64,000 nucleotides of DNA from Fimbriiglobus ruber (lineage in GTDB: Bacteria > Planctomycetota > Planctomycetia > Gemmatales > Gemmataceae), in NCBI RefSeq assembly GCF_002197845.1, contig NZ_NIDE01000017.1:1038712-1102711 (forward strand), given 5' to 3'. Shown here one piece after another: positions 37,772 through 47,308 of the stretch. A program made the position numbers and the translations under genes. Positions within the stretch are counted from its first letter, which is position 1, and each line of letters begins with the position of its first letter. The notes under the pieces are model-generated. The model searched no databases and had not been told where the DNA came from. It saw only the letters and a list, made by a program, of their open reading frames with translations.

Positions 37772-40528
37772 ATGACTCGCATCCGGTACGAATTCGCGCG
37801 CCCTGTTCTGCTCGTCCTCGCCCTCGCCACCCCGACGATCGCCGCCGAGCCGGAGAAAGTCGCCGGGGCGAACTACCCGCTCGCCCAGAAATTCAGCCGC
37901 GAGTTCGTCGCACGAAACGTCCACGAATCGACCGTAACTCCCCAGTGGATCGGGAAGACCGATCAGTTCTGGTACCAGACGCGCACTTCCGAAGGAACCA
38001 CTTACTGGCGAGTCGACCCGGCGAAGAAGACCCGGGAGGCTCTATTCGACGCCGGTAAACTGGCCGCTGCTTTGTCCGAATCGACGAAGAAGCCACTCGA
38101 CGCGGCGACCGTTTCTCTTTCCCGGGTGAGTGTCGCGGAAGACGGCAAAAAGCTGAAGTTCGTGTTCGACGAATACCAGTACGAGTACGACATCGCCGCC
38201 GGCACGTTGACCAAGGGAGCCAAGGCCCCGCGGACCGGATTCCAGCCGACCCCCGAGACGCTCGCCCGAATGACCGAAGAGCAGAGAAGACAGTTCGAGG
38301 AAATTCGCGACCGGGATCAACGCCGCGAAGACCAGCAGGACCAACAACAACAGCAGCAACAGCAACAACAGCAAGGGAATCAGACGCCACCGCCGGCGAC
38401 CACCCCCACCGGGTACAAGGCGGTCTCCCCGGACAAGAAGAAATACGTCTACGCTTACAAGCACAACCTCTACCTGGCCGACGAGGGGGCCGAGGACAAA
38501 GCCGTCCAATTGAGCAAGGACGGCGAGGAGGAATACACGTTCGGCCCGCAGCGCGGGATGTTCGGTCGGGGCCGCCTAGCTGGGGCCGCCGCGACCGCTG
38601 CGGCAACCTCCCCGCCGCCGACCGAAGACCGCAAGACCCGGCCGAACGTGACGTGGGCGGCCGACTCGAAGGCGTTCTTCGTCTCGCGGGCGGACAGTCG
38701 CGGGGTGCAAGAGTTGTACCTCGTCGATTCCATCGCCAGCCCCCGGCCCAAGCTCGAACAGTACAAGTACCCGATGCCGGGCGAGGAAAAGGTCCGCAAG
38801 CAGGAACTCTTTTACTGCGACGTGGCCAAGAAAGCCCTCACGCCGGTGAAGCCGAAGTGGAAGGACGAGCGGTACACCGGCGTCGTCTGGGGCAAGGCGG
38901 CCGGGGAACTCCGCTTCATCCGCCGCGACCGACTCCAGCGGAACATGGCGGTCTGTACGATCGACGTTACCACCGGCGCCGAGAAGTGCCTGTTCGTCGA
39001 GTCGTTCGAGGCGGCGTTCCTCGATTCTCAACCTGTCCGGTACGTCGAGGAGACGGACGAGCTGATCTGGTGGTCGGAGCGGTCCGGCTGGGGCCACTTC
39101 TACCTGTACGGCCGGGACGGCACCCTCAAGAACGCCATCACCTCCGGTTCGTGGCGGGCGAGCCGGATCGTTGAGGTGGACGGGAAGAACAAGCAACTTT
39201 ACTTCGTCGGCAACGCCCGCGAGCCGGGCGAAAACATCTACTACACCCACCTTTACCGCGTGCGGTTCGACGGGACCGGGTTGACCGTACTCGACCCGAG
39301 CGTCGAGTACGTGAATGAAACGAATCCTTCCCGGGTACGCGGCGGGCTGAACCACCAGTCCTACCTGTCTCCCTCCAAGAAGTTTGTCGTGACGAGCGCA
39401 AGTGCGGTAGACCACGCGCCAGTCGCGCTCGTGTATGACGAGGCCGGTACTCCGGTCATGCCCCTGGAGCGGTCGGACCTCGGGCAGTTACGGGCGACCG
39501 GTTGGCAGATGCCGGAGACGTTCGTGGTCAAGGCGGCGGACGGGGTCACGGACCTTTACGGGAACCTCTGGAAGCCGTTCGATTTCGACCCGAAGAAGTC
39601 GTACCCGATTATCGCGAATGTTTACCCGGGGCCGCAGACCGAGGGCGTCGTTCACCGGTTCTCCGCCCACAGCCAGACAATGCAACTCGCCCAACTCGGC
39701 TTCATCGTGATCCAGGTCGGGCACCGCGGCGGGAGCCCCGAGCGGTCTAAGGCCTATCACAGCTTTGGGTATTTCAACCTCCGCGACTATGGCCTGGTCG
39801 ACAAGAAGGCGGCCATCGAACAGCTCGCCGCCCGGCACTCGTACATCGACCTGACCCGGGTCGGAATCTACGGCCACTCGGGCGGCGGTTTCATGTCGGC
39901 CGCGGCCGTCCTCGAACCCCCGTACAACGAGTTCTTCAAGGCGGCAGTCGCCAGCGCCGGCAACCACGACAACAACATTTACAACGACAACTGGTCGGAG
40001 CGATACCACGGCTTGAAAGAGGTGGCCGCCACCGACGAGAAGAAGGACGTCGCCGCGACGAATTCCGCGACAGGTGCATCGGGAACCACCAGGACTGGTC
40101 GCGGCGGCGGTCGACGGCCCCCGCCGGAAGAGGAGGCGATCGAGGCCGAGATCGAGGCCCTCCTGACGGGTTTCGACCCGGACGACAAAGAGTCCGTCGA
40201 GGAAGTGGAAAAGAAGCTGACCGAACTGAAAAAACAACTGGCGGAACTCAAGAAAGACACGGGGAAAAAGGACGAGACGAAGACGGACGCGAAACAAACC
40301 GACGACAAGAAGACCAACGCCGAGGCGGCGAAAAAAGAGACCACTGGTACGGGAAAGCAAGACGCCAAAAAGGATAACGCGAAAGCGGACGACAATAAAA
40401 AGACCGGCACCGAAACCACGAAAAAGGAAACCGCCGAGACGGGGAAGCACGACGCCAAAAAGGATGACGCGAAAGCGGACGACAAGAAGATCGAAGGGAA
40501 AGAGCCATCGCCGAGTCCGGGTACATGA
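37772..40528 (+). CDS. S9 (DPP-IV-type) peptidase with missing catalytic C-terminus
   Basis: A 918-residue exported protein. The signal peptide (LVLALATPTIA) is followed by a DPP-IV-type beta-propeller (about 30-560), which includes a poly-Gln run near residue 190. The alpha/beta-hydrolase domain starts near residue 590 with the nucleophile Ser703 in YGHSGGGF, then AGNHDNNIYN and WSERYHG. In family members the next part carries the catalytic Asp (D-x-D-x-N-V-H) and His (P-x-x-x-H). Here it is replaced from about residue 748 by a low-complexity Lys/Asp/Glu/Thr tail with KKETTGTGK-like repeats, and no Asp/His box is seen. The peptidase is probably inactive unless complemented. The stop overlaps the start of the next gene (ATGA). 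Confidence 0.82.
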   Translation: MTRIRYEFARPVLLVLALATPTIAAEPEKVAGANYPLAQKFSREFVARNVHESTVTPQWIGKTDQFWYQTRTSEGTTYWRVDPAKKTREALFDAGKLAAALSESTKKPLDAATVSLSRVSVAEDGKKLKFVFDEYQYEYDIAAGTLTKGAKAPRTGFQPTPETLARMTEEQRRQFEEIRDRDQRREDQQDQQQQQQQQQQQGNQTPPPATTPTGYKAVSPDKKKYVYAYKHNLYLADEGAEDKAVQLSKDGEEEYTFGPQRGMFGRGRLAGAAATAAATSPPPTEDRKTRPNVTWAADSKAFFVSRADSRGVQELYLVDSIASPRPKLEQYKYPMPGEEKVRKQELFYCDVAKKALTPVKPKWKDERYTGVVWGKAAGELRFIRRDRLQRNMAVCTIDVTTGAEKCLFVESFEAAFLDSQPVRYVEETDELIWWSERSGWGHFYLYGRDGTLKNAITSGSWRASRIVEVDGKNKQLYFVGNAREPGENIYYTHLYRVRFDGTGLTVLDPSVEYVNETNPSRVRGGLNHQSYLSPSKKFVVTSASAVDHAPVALVYDEAGTPVMPLERSDLGQLRATGWQMPETFVVKAADGVTDLYGNLWKPFDFDPKKSYPIIANVYPGPQTEGVVHRFSAHSQTMQLAQLGFIVIQVGHRGGSPERSKAYHSFGYFNLRDYGLVDKKAAIEQLAARHSYIDLTRVGIYGHSGGGFMSAAAVLEPPYNEFFKAAVASAGNHDNNIYNDNWSERYHGLKEVAATDEKKDVAATNSATGASGTTRTGRGGGRRPPPEEEAIEAEIEALLTGFDPDDKESVEEVEKKLTELKKQLAELKKDTGKKDETKTDAKQTDDKKTNAEAAKKETTGTGKQDAKKDNAKADDNKKTGTETTKKETAETGKHDAKKDDAKADDKKIEGKEPSPSPGT

Positions 40529-40998
40529 CCAACCGAGAGTTCGACGACCTCTCGATGAAGCCGGATTACCCGAAGACGGAAGCGGCAGCCATCGCGAAGG
40601 GGGCTGTAAAGTACTGGACGACCCACAAGGCCGCGTTGATCGCCCTCCGGGAGAAGCTAGAAAAGGACCGGGCCGCGAAGCCGCGAGATCCGAAGTCGTA
40701 CACGGCGATCGCTCTCAATCCAGCTTACCAGGAGCGGATGAAAGCCCTGCTGGAGAAGGTCGCCCCGGATGGGAAGTACGAGGCGGCAAAAGTGGGCGAC
40801 TACGTCGAGGCGTTCCGCAAGGCAGTGGTGACCGACCCGCAGGCGACGTTCGCCGTGAGGGCCGAGTTTTCCGGTGAGGAGATCAAACTGACCGGGGAGG
40901 TGTCCGACCGAAAGTACCGCGACCGGCTCATCGACATGCTGGTGGTAATGAAACTCTACGGGATCGTGAATGAGATTCGGGTGCCGAAGGTGAAGTGA
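40525..40998 (+). CDS. Hypothetical protein coupled to the S9 peptidase gene
   Basis: A 157-residue protein whose ATG overlaps the S9 stop by four bases. It is charged and helical (LREKLEKDRAAKPRDPKSY), without signal peptide or membrane segment. The last 50 residues (AEFSGEEIKLTGEVSDRKYR and GIVNEIRVPKVK) resemble a BON-like alpha/beta repeat (motif F-x-G-x-V-x-L-x-G-x-V). That match is weak. Translational coupling suggests a product used together with the peptidase protein. Otherwise unrecognised. Confidence 0.6.
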   Translation: MTNREFDDLSMKPDYPKTEAAAIAKGAVKYWTTHKAALIALREKLEKDRAAKPRDPKSYTAIALNPAYQERMKALLEKVAPDGKYEAAKVGDYVEAFRKAVVTDPQATFAVRAEFSGEEIKLTGEVSDRKYRDRLIDMLVVMKLYGIVNEIRVPKVK

Positions 40999-41013
40999 AA
41001 GAGGCCGGCGGAA

Positions 41014-41649
41014 CTATCCGACTGGAGCCAGAGCCGCCCGCACTGCTGCCACCACTTCGTCCACTTCCGCCATCGCACCGACGCCCACGTCGCCGCACGC
41101 GAGTTGTTTCTCGATCGGGGCGACGATCCGTAAGCCTTTCGCCCGGTCGTTGATCTGCCGGACGAGCAGTTCCTCTTCCAGGTGCCCCGGGACGTGGGCC
41201 GCCCCGAAGTCAGCTCCGACCGCCCGGAGATGCTTGCGGGTGAACGGGTGCCGCCACATCAGCGTGTTCATCGCCGGGGCGAGGATCACCGGCTTCGCGT
41301 AGTCCCACGCACGCCAGACGCATGTCAGGCAGTTGTCGCACAGACCGACGGCCAGCTTGGCCAGGGTGTTCGCGTCCAGTGGGGCAATCACGAACGTGTC
41401 GGCCCAGTCGCGGAGGTCGATGTGGACGACCCGGTCGCCACGAGCGTACCGGCCGCCGTCGGCCTGCCCGGGCCACTCGTCCGCGTCCAGAGTAAGAACG
41501 TCTCGGAGCGGAGCCGGGTCGAAGAAGTACGTGGCCGCGTCGGTCGCCACGATCTTGACCTGGTGGCCGGCGGCTGCCAGGGCGGCGTATAAGGCGGGGA
41601 CGCGGACCGCGGCCACGGACCCGGTCGCCCCGAGGAGGATGTTACTCAT
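41014..41649 (-). CDS. coaC: Phosphopantothenoylcysteine decarboxylase
   Basis: About 211 residues starting at the ATG of MSNILLGATGSVAAVR (an earlier in-frame Met at 41658 adds three residues). It is an HFCD-type flavoprotein that decarboxylates 4'-phosphopantothenoylcysteine in coenzyme A synthesis. Visible hallmarks are GATGSVAA (FMN binding), VIAPLDANTLAK, the APAMNTLMW substrate clamp and the catalytic-cysteine loop LACGDVGVGAM. A stand-alone CoaC of this size fits a genome in which CoaB is a separate gene. The upstream frame (41642-42388) is the CoaB partner and overlaps the start by eight bases. Confidence 0.9.
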   Translation of the reverse strand: MSNILLGATGSVAAVRVPALYAALAAAGHQVKIVATDAATYFFDPAPLRDVLTLDADEWPGQADGGRYARGDRVVHIDLRDWADTFVIAPLDANTLAKLAVGLCDNCLTCVWRAWDYAKPVILAPAMNTLMWRHPFTRKHLRAVGADFGAAHVPGHLEEELLVRQINDRAKGLRIVAPIEKQLACGDVGVGAMAEVDEVVAAVRAALAPVG

Positions 41650-42388
41650 GTTGAACACGAGCCCGGTGCATGTGTTCGACGGTCAGGACCAGCCGGTCGG
41701 CCAGCTCCCGGCGGGGAACCCGGTCGTACCGCCCGTCGAGCGGACCGATGAATGCCGAGTGAGCCGAGCCTTCGAGCGTATTCGCGACCATCAGGTCGGC
41801 CCCGGAGGTCGTCCGCGACGCCTCCGCGATGTCGACCAGTTCCGTGTCGGACAGGCCGACCTCCAGTTTAAATTTGACGAGCAGCCCTGGAAGCCCCACG
41901 GGTTGCGGAAGCGGTCGATTAGTTTGGGGGCGCGAACCATGCGAAACCAGAGTTCCGGCTCGCGGCTGCTGATCTTGCCGCCGCGGTGTTCGGCCATCGC
42001 CGGGCGTTTCCCCGCCGCTCCCAGTACTTGGTGCGGGCGTTGAAGAACGTCCCCGGCTCCGGCGCGTACACGCCGGCCGAGAGGTAGTCACTGACCGCGG
42101 CCGAGTGGAACGCGACGTCGTACCCGCCGGTCTTGATTTCTTTTTGGATCAACCCGGCCAGGTCGTCGAACGTCTGGTACGGGACGACGGTCACGCGGCG
42201 GTCGCTATCGCTCGCGGGTCCGGCAGGTCGGTCAGGGTTTCGGGGTGGGAGGTCAGGATGGTAACCCGGTGACCGGGCCCACGCGGTCCGGGCGATGTTC
42301 GCCCGGTCTTCCCGGTGAAGATGTTGGTGACCACACGCACCCGATCGATCGGGGCTTGCGTGTTGCCGGCGGTAACGAGGATGTTCAT
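41642..42388 (-). pseudogene. coaB: Frameshifted phosphopantothenate-cysteine ligase (CoaB)
   Basis: Read across several frames, the minus strand encodes most of a stand-alone CoaB: MNILVTAGNTQAPIDRVR with IFTGKTG, GHRVTILTSHPET, FDVAFHSAAVSDY-like text (YDVAFHSAAVSDYL), then KISSREPELWFRMVRAPKLID, LLVKFKLEVGLS and DLMVANTLEGSAHSAF. CoaB uses CTP or ATP to join cysteine to 4'-phosphopantothenate. The frame breaks near 42302, 42275, 42193, 42003 and 41885, most of these at or beside short G/C runs where a single base seems missing. Every segment is otherwise conserved. Because CoaB is essential, sequencing error is as likely as true loss. The stop overlaps the coaC start. Confidence 0.75.
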
Positions 42389-42662
42389 CCGGGGCGGGCT
42401 CGCGAATGTCCGGGCGGGCCGACGGGACATCGGGTGGCGGTGGCCAACACCTTGCGCCGGGTGGTCGCGGTCGGGGCTCACAACAATATTGTTAATTCTA
42501 TGTCCCACGCGACGGACGGCGTGAGGGCTGTCGGGACGGGAGTAGCCGCGGGATGCGAAATTCGTCCCAAACTCACCGCCGGCCTGAATAATGATTCTCT
42601 GGCTGGCGGGAAGACATGGCTTTGTGCGTACCGTGCATGAGCTGCCGGTGGTTCGGTGCGGA

Positions 42663-43603
42663 TTATTTGTCCGCCGCCCGGCCCCGCGGGGCGGGCGGGG
42701 GCTGGATTTCCACCCGGGCGAGGTAGTCGGCGAGTGTCTTGTTCGGGTCGGCCGTGACCTGGGCCAGCCGGGGCAGGAGCGGGCCGGGGTTCGGGTTGGT
42801 GCGGAGCTGGTCGAGGTATTCGAGCAGCGCGGCCTTCGCTTTCGGGTCGCCGCGGAGCATGAAATGCACCCACGCCCAGGCTTCCCGGTATTCCGGCTTC
42901 TCCATCTGGGCCACTTTCCCGATGTTCTCCAGCCGGGCCAGGTCGGGGACGAACGGACCCTTCCGCAATTTTTCCAGGTGGTCCGGGTTGACCCCGTCGT
43001 TCCCCGGCGGCTGCTCGAAAAAGCCGGCGAGCCCCTCGTCGAGCCACAGCGGGACGCCCTTCAACACGGCGTGCAGCATCGCGTGCGTGAGTTCGTGCCG
43101 CAGGTCGGTGCGGAGGTTTTCGCCCATCCAGGTGTAAACCTGGAGGTCGTCGGTCGCCCCGGGCCGCTTCTGGTCGGCGATGAAGTACGCCCGCCGGACG
43201 GGGAGCCACGGGAACCGCTCGCGCATGAACGCTTCGTACTTGTCCTGGTCTTCGAACAGGAACACCTGGACGACGTTGTTCCCATCCGGGATGTGGAGTT
43301 CCCGCTGGAGTTGATCGGGTAGTTCTTCCAGCTCGCGGAACAAGGCGTCTTCGGCGGCGAGCGGGACGTCCGCGTAAAAGACGAACTTGGAGACGCGGAG
43401 CGGCGGGATCGTCCCCCCGGCTTCTTCGGCGCGGCCGCCGCGACCTGGGCCCGGGCGCCGTTTCCGGCTGCCGCGTCGGGCACGGTTGTCGGGCGAACAG
43501 ACTCGCACCCGACGAGCGCGGCCGACCCCAACACGCCCCACCGGTAAAGCCGGGGGACGAGGCGGATGGCGCGGGGGCGCGGGACCGAGAAGGGTCGATC
43601 CAT
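42663..43603 (-). pseudogene. Frameshifted DUF1570-like lipoprotein metallopeptidase
   Basis: Two frames join into one gene. The 5' part (from ATG 43603) encodes a lipoprotein signal peptide with lipobox LVGC and about 60 residues ending in AAAPKKPG. The 3' part continues as TIPPLRVSKFVFYADVPLA and runs to 42663. It holds a gluzincin-type zinc motif, RHELTHAMLHAV, followed by LWLDEGLAGFFE, as in DUF1570 proteins. The shift lies in a run of six G (C6 at 43413-43418 on the plus strand). It may be a sequencing error, a natural pseudogene or a slippery site. If intact, it would be an outer- or inner-membrane lipoprotein peptidase. Confidence 0.65.
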
Positions 43604-44252
43604 CGAGGCGTCCTTGCGGAACCGACGACAGAACACGCCGGGCACAATACCCGGACGGTCCCACCCCTGGCGAGGGCAGTTCTGAGCCAAGAAATCATCG
43701 GCCGCGGGCTCACGCGATCTTCATTCCGATCACCGAGAAGGTTGCGCTCCAACGTCTTACGGCGAATGTGGGTGAGATACAAAGGCGGGGCGATCTCGCT
43801 GCACCCGGGAGTTTCGGGAGTGGGGGTAAAGTAAACGGGGGTTTCAGCGCAATAAATGCAAAAAATGCCCCGGCCCCGCTCGGCAGCGCGGAAACCCGCC
43901 CGGCCCAAAACAGGGGTTTCAGCGCAATAAATGCAAAAATACCCCACCCACCGGCGCTCGGCGCGGGTCTCCGACCCCGCCGTTCGGCCCGACCGCAAGT
44001 CTCCTGTCCTACGGCGTGGGCTCATCCAATCGGTGCCTCATGAGGCGAGTATCAGAAGTGGAGAGCGGGGAGACCTGCGGTCGGGCCGAACGGCGGGGTC
44101 GGAGACCCGCGCCGAGCGCCGGTGACACGCCCGTCCCAAAACAAGGCTCTCAGCGCAATAAATGCAAAAAATGCTCCAAATCGCCACGGCTCGACGGCGC
44201 TCGGTCTGGTTTGCTCGGCGCGGTATGATGAACGGATTCGAGGAGATTAGCC
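43604..44252. other. Repeat-bearing intergenic region
   Basis: About 650 bp with no supported gene. It contains three direct copies of a 26-30 bp sequence (43841-43870, 43916-43941, 44147-44174; core CAGCGCAATAAATGCAAAAA) and a 54-bp inverted pair (43951-44004 with 44069-44122). Long open frames cross it only because of repeat composition. Confidence 0.7.
43841..44174. repeat. Direct and inverted repeats
   Basis: The three direct copies are spaced 75 and 231 bp apart. The second and third also share a preceding CCCAAAACA. Between them, arms 43951-44004 and 44069-44122 (54 bp) are inverted copies with a single mismatch and a 64-bp spacer. No repeat/spacer regularity of the CRISPR kind is present. 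Confidence 0.85.
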
Positions 44253-45011
44253 GTGCCGTTACTCGATCATTTTCACCCCCCTCAGTCGCTGAATTGTGAT
44301 TGGCCGTCCGTCCACGGTACGTGGATCACAACGATCCTCCAGCGATTGAATGCGAGCGTTCTCTCGCCGGGCTATGTGGCCCGCTCGTTCGTTCGCTTGG
44401 GAAACTCGGTTGAAGTTGATGTCAGCGCGTTACGGTGGCAACAGCCTCATTCGTTCGAGTCGGGAAACGGTGCGGGTAGGGTGGCGGTCGCGCCCCATGT
44501 TTATGCTCCGCCAACCGCACCGATCGCCGGGGCAGCCGACTTCACCGACCCGGACCTATTTGAGGTGCAGATTTTTCGCGGCGAGGGGCAGTGGCAGATG
44601 GTCGCTGCAATCGAGTTGGTGAGCGAAGCCAACAAAGACCGGCCCGAAACCCGGCGTGCGTTCGCGGTCAAATGCGCAAGCTACTTGCAGCGCGGGATCT
44701 CGGTGGTATTCGTCGATGTCGTAACGACGCGGTCGGCCGACTTCCACACCGAACTCGGCCGGTTGTTGCATTGGCCGGCCGAGTTCCACTGGACGTCTCC
44801 GTCCGGTCTGTCGGCGATCAGTTACCGCGCAGTCGCTCGGGAAGAAGAGGTTCACCTGGAAGTGTGGCCACACGCCCTCGCGGTCGGCACCGCGTTGCCG
44901 ACCGTCCCGCTGTGGCTCGCGCCAGACCTGGCAGTGCCTTTGGAACTCGAACTGACTTATGCAGCCGCGTGCCAATCGCTACGACTCGATAACTCACCCC
45001 CAAATCCATAA
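44253..45011 (+). CDS. DUF4058 family protein
   Basis: A 252-residue protein of the DUF4058 family, which is expanded in Planctomycetes and Cyanobacteria. Visible hallmarks are the MPLLDHFHPP start, a WPSVHGTWITTILQRLN block, VEVDVSAL, and the central FEVQIFRGEGQWQMVAAIEL with LVSEANKDRPETRRAFAVKC, whose E and K/D/E residues resemble a PD-(D/E)XK nuclease-like core. Function is unknown; many copies sit beside mobile elements. Here repeats lie directly upstream. Length matches the family (about 250). Confidence 0.85.
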   Translation: MPLLDHFHPPQSLNCDWPSVHGTWITTILQRLNASVLSPGYVARSFVRLGNSVEVDVSALRWQQPHSFESGNGAGRVAVAPHVYAPPTAPIAGAADFTDPDLFEVQIFRGEGQWQMVAAIELVSEANKDRPETRRAFAVKCASYLQRGISVVFVDVVTTRSADFHTELGRLLHWPAEFHWTSPSGLSAISYRAVAREEEVHLEVWPHALAVGTALPTVPLWLAPDLAVPLELELTYAAACQSLRLDNSPPNP

Positions 45012-45116
45012 CGCCGATCTGGAACACACTCCGCTGGGAAAATCGCCTCGCGCTGGATTTAGGCTGATATCTTGGCACTACTGCCAACCGGCTCGCCGAT
45101 TTCATGGAACTCTGCA

Positions 45117-47264
45117 ATGCGAATTTTGGCTTTGATCGTTACGAGTCTCGCCGTGTCACCGCTCCCGGCCGCGGAGCCGATACCCACCGGACTGGGGGAC
45201 CTGACACCGATCGTGAAACTCTTCGGAATGGCCCTCGTCGCAGATGCGAACCCGACGAAGCCGGTCGATCCAGGGGCAGCGATCCGCCATGAGCCAGTTC
45301 AGCCGAAGCCCAATGTGCCGGTGCTGGTCACCGCCCGGTTGGCAGCGGGCACGACCCGAGCCACCCTGAAATTGCAGGCCGTTGCCCCCGGCAAATACAT
45401 TCGTAAATCTGACGCCGACTACGAAAAGGCGTGGACCGAGTTGCCCATGCGCGACGACGGCCTGGAGGGAGACGAGAAAGCTGGCGACAGTGTTTTCAGC
45501 GTCCGCGTCCCGCCATCGTACCAGCGCCACCGCTGGCTGCTGCGATACCGGATCGTGGCGACCGACAAGACCGGCAAAACGGTGCAGTCGCCCGCGGCCG
45601 ACGACACCTGCCCCAACTTCGCGTGGTGGTGCGACGCCGGCCCCGCCCCGTGGACCGGTGCCCGTGATCCCGGCAAGACCCCGCCGGAGACGTTCTCCGC
45701 GGAGTTCCTCGGCACGCTGCAAACCTTCCACCTCCTGGCCCGAGCCGACGACGTCGCGCGGAGCCAGTGGGACGGCAACGCCCACAAGCAGAAACAGCAG
45801 GGGACGCTCGTCTACCGCGGTGTCGTCTACGATCACATCCAGTACAGCAATCGCGGTCAGGCGAGCGCCCACATGTCTGGCAAGAACAAGTGGGGGCTGA
45901 AGCTCAACCGTGGCCACGACGTCCCGCTCGTCGACCACGACGGGGTGCCGTTTCCCGCCCCGTGCGACAGCCTCAACTTGAACCCCGGCGGCTCCACCCC
46001 GCACATTCCTGTACACCGCGGCATCGGGGGTCTCGACGAGGTGCTGTCGATGCGGGCCTACCGTCTCGCCGGTGTCCCCAGCCCGCCGACTACATGGGTC
46101 CAGTGGCGCGTGGTCGACGGGGCCGAGGAAGTGTCTGCCGGGAACCAGTACAAGGGCGATCTGTGGGGACTTTATGTCGTGATCGGCGAGATGAAGCCGA
46201 AATTGCTCGCCGACCGCCCGTTGCCGGACGGCCTGACCGTCAGCATCCAGAGCGGCGTCAAGCACACCCCCCGCGGCATGACCGATGCCACCAAGGAGTG
46301 GGAGAAGTTCCTGGCCGGGATGCGGTCCGACCCCAAGGAAGCCTGGTGGCGAGAAAACCTCGACCTGCCGGCGTATTACAGCTTCCACGCGCTCAACCGA
46401 CTACTGGGCAACGTCGACCTGCGGCCCGACGGAAACCACGGCTACTACCGCCGCCCCGACGGCCGGTGGGCTCCGATTCCCTGGGATAACGACATGATGT
46501 TCGTCCCCCGCCAGCACCAACCCGGCCACATCGAGGCGATCGGCTGCCTCAAGCACCCGGCGATCGCACTCGAATACCGCAACCGTGCGCGGGAGATTCT
46601 CGACCTATTTGCCGCCGACGCGGGCGACCGCGGTGGCCAGGTCGGGCAATTGGCCGCCGATCTCGGGGCCGTGCTGACGCCGAAGACGTTTGCCGTCGAC
46701 TGGCCCCGGCTCGACGCGGCGCTCTGGAACCAACACCCACGGATGAACCAAAAGGGAACGTACTTCGTTAACCCTGGCACCGCCGACCACTGGGGCGGGC
46801 GGTGGACGCGGACCCTGGCGACTAACGACTTCGCCGGCTTCCGCCGGTACGTCGTCGATTTCTGCACCGATTCCCGCCCGATGAAGAACTACGCCCCGAA
46901 CGACGGCGACCAGCGCGGCTACGGCTGGGGTTACCTCGCCCACGAGGCCAAGGACGACAAAATCCCCGCCACGCCGACGGTACAGCAGCCAACCAGCGGC
47001 CGGTTTCAGTTCGAGGCGTCGGCCTTCATTTCCCCTGCCGGTCACAAGCCGGCGGCGCTGGAATGGCGGGTCGGACGTGTGGGTCAACGGGGTTGGTACG
47101 AACTCGACGAGCGTTGGCGGACGGAAGTCAAATCGGGCCGCGAGGTCGGCATCCCGCCGGAAGCGTTCAAGGAACCCGGCGAATACCGCGTCCGCGCCCG
47201 CTGGCGAGACTCGACCGGCCGCTGCGGGCACTGGAGTTCGCCGGTCAATGTCAGCGTGCGGTGA
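45117..47264 (+). CDS. Exported CotH-kinase-family protein
   Basis: A 715-residue protein; the ATG at 45117 starts the signal peptide (RILALIVTSLAVSPLPAAE), whereas the longer frame from 45072 does not. After an N-terminal beta domain (about 60-190), residues about 225-500 match the CotH kinase fold: RNGGQASAHM-like NRGQASAHMSGKNKWGLKLN, LWGLYVVIGEMK, and the catalytic-type WDND in PIPWDNDMMF. CotH proteins are atypical kinases known to phosphorylate spore-coat proteins; in Planctomycetes the targets are unknown. The C-terminus (about 620-715) is fibronectin-like (EWRVGRVGQRGWYEL). A hairpin repeat follows the stop. Confidence 0.82.
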   Translation: MRILALIVTSLAVSPLPAAEPIPTGLGDLTPIVKLFGMALVADANPTKPVDPGAAIRHEPVQPKPNVPVLVTARLAAGTTRATLKLQAVAPGKYIRKSDADYEKAWTELPMRDDGLEGDEKAGDSVFSVRVPPSYQRHRWLLRYRIVATDKTGKTVQSPAADDTCPNFAWWCDAGPAPWTGARDPGKTPPETFSAEFLGTLQTFHLLARADDVARSQWDGNAHKQKQQGTLVYRGVVYDHIQYSNRGQASAHMSGKNKWGLKLNRGHDVPLVDHDGVPFPAPCDSLNLNPGGSTPHIPVHRGIGGLDEVLSMRAYRLAGVPSPPTTWVQWRVVDGAEEVSAGNQYKGDLWGLYVVIGEMKPKLLADRPLPDGLTVSIQSGVKHTPRGMTDATKEWEKFLAGMRSDPKEAWWRENLDLPAYYSFHALNRLLGNVDLRPDGNHGYYRRPDGRWAPIPWDNDMMFVPRQHQPGHIEAIGCLKHPAIALEYRNRAREILDLFAADAGDRGGQVGQLAADLGAVLTPKTFAVDWPRLDAALWNQHPRMNQKGTYFVNPGTADHWGGRWTRTLATNDFAGFRRYVVDFCTDSRPMKNYAPNDGDQRGYGWGYLAHEAKDDKIPATPTVQQPTSGRFQFEASAFISPAGHKPAALEWRVGRVGQRGWYELDERWRTEVKSGREVGIPPEAFKEPGEYRVRARWRDSTGRCGHWSSPVNVSVR

Positions 47265-47308
47265 GTTGCCGCGACCCCGCCTCCGCCACGAACAAACCAC
47301 AGAAATAC

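Noticed and set aside
42478-44025. A 515-codon minus-strand frame with repeated FCIYCAETPV
   Set aside because: The peptide repeat comes from the DNA repeats at 43841-43941, and the rest shadows the frameshifted lipoprotein gene.
43841-44174. Possible CRISPR array
   Set aside because: Only three copies at unequal spacing (75 and 231 bp), interrupted by an inverted repeat, and no cas gene in the window.
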